Assembly (NCBI RefSeq): GCF_020405185.1
Contig: NZ_CP084463.1
Span: 2,108,001-2,172,000, forward strand
DNA: 64,000 nt
Source: Halomicrobium salinisoli
GTDB taxonomy: Archaea > Halobacteriota > Halobacteria > Halobacteriales > Haloarculaceae
Reading direction: 5' to 3'
Part shown: positions 63,089-64,000 of the stretch, in pieces
How the letters are laid out: each line of letters starts with the position of its first letter
How positions within the stretch are numbered: the stretch's first letter is position 1
The notes under the pieces: model-generated
Told to the model about the DNA's origin: nothing
The model's input: only the letters and a program-made list of their open reading frames with translations
The model's database searches: none
Position numbers and translations under genes: made by a program

Positions 63089-63409
63089 CTTCTCGCGAAC
63101 GCTAACCGGCGAGCGACCGCTCTGCGTGTCGCTCGCCTTCCGAGTGAGCGTGAATGCTGTCGGGGGATTTGAACCCTGGAAGGCGAGCGGAGCGAGTCTT
63201 CCTCCGGTTCAAATCCCACCCACCGCACTTCTTCGATATCAAATCACCAGCGCCGAGTCTCGTCTCGGCGCTATTCTGATATCGCTGTGTGCGAGAGGGG
63301 GATTTGAACCACGGCAGACCGAGCGAAGCGAGGTCTGGCATCGGGTTCAAATCCCCCCACCGAACTTCTCGCGAACGCTAACCGGCGAGCGACTGCTCTG
63401 CCTGTCGCT
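63066..63409 (+). repeat. Direct repeats of the tRNA-Gly 3' end and hairpins
   Basis: A 68-bp stretch starting in the T arm of tRNA-Gly (63066-63133) recurs at 63343-63409 with only a few changes. A third, shorter copy lies at 63206-63232 and keeps the T arm and acceptor strand, with CCCACCGCACTTCT. Between them are GATATC-flanked inverted arms with GCGCCGAG/CTCGGCGC (63235-63283) and short inverse T-arm motifs (GGGGGATTTGAACC). The copies lack the 5' half of the tRNA. This is the pattern left by site-specific integrations or by repeat growth. Confidence 0.75.
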
Positions 63410-63668
63410 GGACGAATCGACGGCGTAGTCGGCAGAACTCGACAGACGTGAAGCTTCGCTACCGTGACCCGTGGATTTAGGAAGCGCTGAGGCCTATCGA
63501 CCGTGTCGGCCGAACGGGAGAGTTGTCGGTTGCACCACCTTTATCATTAGACGCGTCTAATCTTCTGATAACTCGGATGAAACCCCTGCTTCGGCGGGCG
63601 AGCGAGCGCCCGATTCGACGATCCCCCCTAGATCATCGAGCGGCCGGTAACGAGGAGGTGACCGGCGC
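63410..63668. other. Upstream region of the GDT1-like gene
   Basis: This 259-nt stretch has no supported protein gene, although a 37-codon frame at 63577-63690 is open. It holds the promoter and palindrome listed separately and a GAGGAGG sequence (63651-63657) that is a good ribosome-binding site for the GTG at 63669. Its first part has no visible feature. Confidence 0.5.
63538..63561 (+). promoter_or_regulatory. TATA-like box with 16-bp palindrome before the GDT1-like gene
   Basis: CCTTTATCAT (63538-63547) fits TATA. The perfect palindrome ATTAGACGCGTCTAAT (63546-63561) overlaps its end. The TTAGAC/GTCTAA arms recall DtxR/MntR-type operators, which have TTAGGC-like arms. GDT1 proteins carry manganese, so a metal-dependent repressor is plausible, though only inferred. 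Confidence 0.5.
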
Positions 63669-64000
63669 GTGGAAGCCTGGCTCCAGGTAGCGGCGATCGC
63701 GTTCGTCGCCCAGCTGAGCGTCCTGCCCGGCGAGAAGGTGCAGTTCATCATCGCCGGCCTGTCGACGCGGTTCCACCCGCTACTGGTCGTCTCCGCGGCG
63801 GGGACGGCCTTCGCCGGCTGGACGGCGCTGGAGATCATGTTCGGCCAGTACCTCCAGGAGGCGCTGTCGCCGTTCCTGCTCGACATGCTGACCGCGGGCC
63901 TGTTTCTGCTGTTCGCCGTCATGCTCTATCGGTCCGCACCGGCGGCCGACGAGTCGCCCGCGGAGACCGACGGCGGCATGCTGATGGCGGGCCCGGGCGA
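63669..64000 (+). CDS. TMEM165/GDT1 family transporter (partial, N-terminal part)
   Basis: The gene runs off the right edge. A GTG start with GAGGAGG upstream begins the visible 110 residues, MEAWLQVAAIAFVAQLSV (first codon read as Met). The motif LPGEKVQFIIAGLSTRF is where the family has its E-x-G-D-K-(T/S) cation motif; here it is shortened to PGEKVQ. Three helices and the start of a polar linker are visible. The family exchanges Mn2+ or Ca2+ for H+. Haloarchaeal members with this PGEK form exist as I remember, so the change may be lineage-wide. Confidence 0.78.
   Translation, partial: MEAWLQVAAIAFVAQLSVLPGEKVQFIIAGLSTRFHPLLVVSAAGTAFAGWTALEIMFGQYLQEALSPFLLDMLTAGLFLLFAVMLYRSAPAADESPAETDGGMLMAGPG

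Noticed and set aside
63206..63232. Possible second tRNA downstream of tRNA-Gly
   Set aside because: Only the T arm and the 3' acceptor strand are present. No D arm, anticodon arm or 5' acceptor strand can be formed, so it is a fragment.
63126..63428. Open frame next to tRNA-Gly, 100 codons
   Set aside because: It reads through repeated tRNA 3' ends and hairpins, giving motifs such as VQIPPTAL that come from the repeats, and has no start signal.
63577..63690. Short 37-codon frame upstream of the GDT1-like gene
   Set aside because: The product is Arg/Pro-rich without hydrophobic core or motif, and it overlaps the better supported GTG start and ribosome-binding site at 63669.

Overview
The window comes from the chromosome of a halophilic archaeon (class Halobacteria). 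The base composition is very GC-rich and the proteins are strongly acidic. The genes include an archaeal S10/spc ribosomal operon with S4e, L32e, L19e and RNase P protein 1, a NuoCD-type complex I without a visible NADH-input module, an Agl23-like protein, a JAMM/RibL pair, amphi-Trp and JAMM proteins and Tat lipoproteins. Many promoters have a TATA-like box 25-30 nt before the start codon, which points to leaderless transcripts. The genus cannot be fixed from the sequence alone. Nearly all of the window is ordinary, dense chromosomal coding sequence.

Layout. 1-3.95 kb: complex I genes nuoA-B-CD-H-I on the minus strand. 4.1-6.2 kb: purine genes purK-purE. 6.2-12.3 kb: an Agl23-like membrane protein, ribH plus an aminotransferase, small membrane proteins, a palindromic MITE-like element, then a JAMM protease overlapping the FAD synthase ribL. 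12.4-19.2 kb: a RecJ-like DHH protein, a secreted phospholipase D-like protein, an acidic HEAT-repeat protein and a membrane histidine kinase. 19.3-23.3 kb: a cobalamin adenosyltransferase, Mn/Fe superoxide dismutase, a zinc-ribbon ArsR-like regulator, a glutaredoxin, two very small conserved proteins and a lone receiver. 23.3-30.2 kb: a PAS/GAF histidine kinase and the complete glycine cleavage set gcvT-H-PA-PB. 30.4-35.5 kb: a Gfo/Idh oxidoreductase, a GH3 glycosidase and a divergent MFS transporter. 35.6-43.4 kb: amphi-Trp, NYN and TatD proteins, then TrkA/TrkH, a UspA and an APC-UspA fusion permease. 43.6-47.9 kb: a Tat lipoprotein, a thrombospondin-type-3/metalloprotease protein and a GntP permease. 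48.4-62.7 kb: an unbroken 24-gene minus-strand ribosomal operon from a SPOUT-like methyltransferase and L3 to SecY. 63.0-64 kb: tRNA-Gly(GCC) with degenerate copies of its 3' end, and the start of a TMEM165/GDT1 transporter.

I found no CRISPR array, complete insertion sequence, prophage or defence island, and no convincing new multi-gene system. The most unusual signals are in the repeats. A hairpin-rich repeat family lies between purE and purK, and a related pair of units is inserted in frame inside gcvPB, adding about 57 residues. An 86-bp palindromic element supplies the stop codon of a membrane protein. Tandem hairpins follow secY. A 68-bp direct repeat of the tRNA-Gly 3' end resembles old attachment sites. 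Several sharp palindromes sit over promoters (purK, the GH3 gene, gntP, the GDT1-like gene) and are candidate operators.
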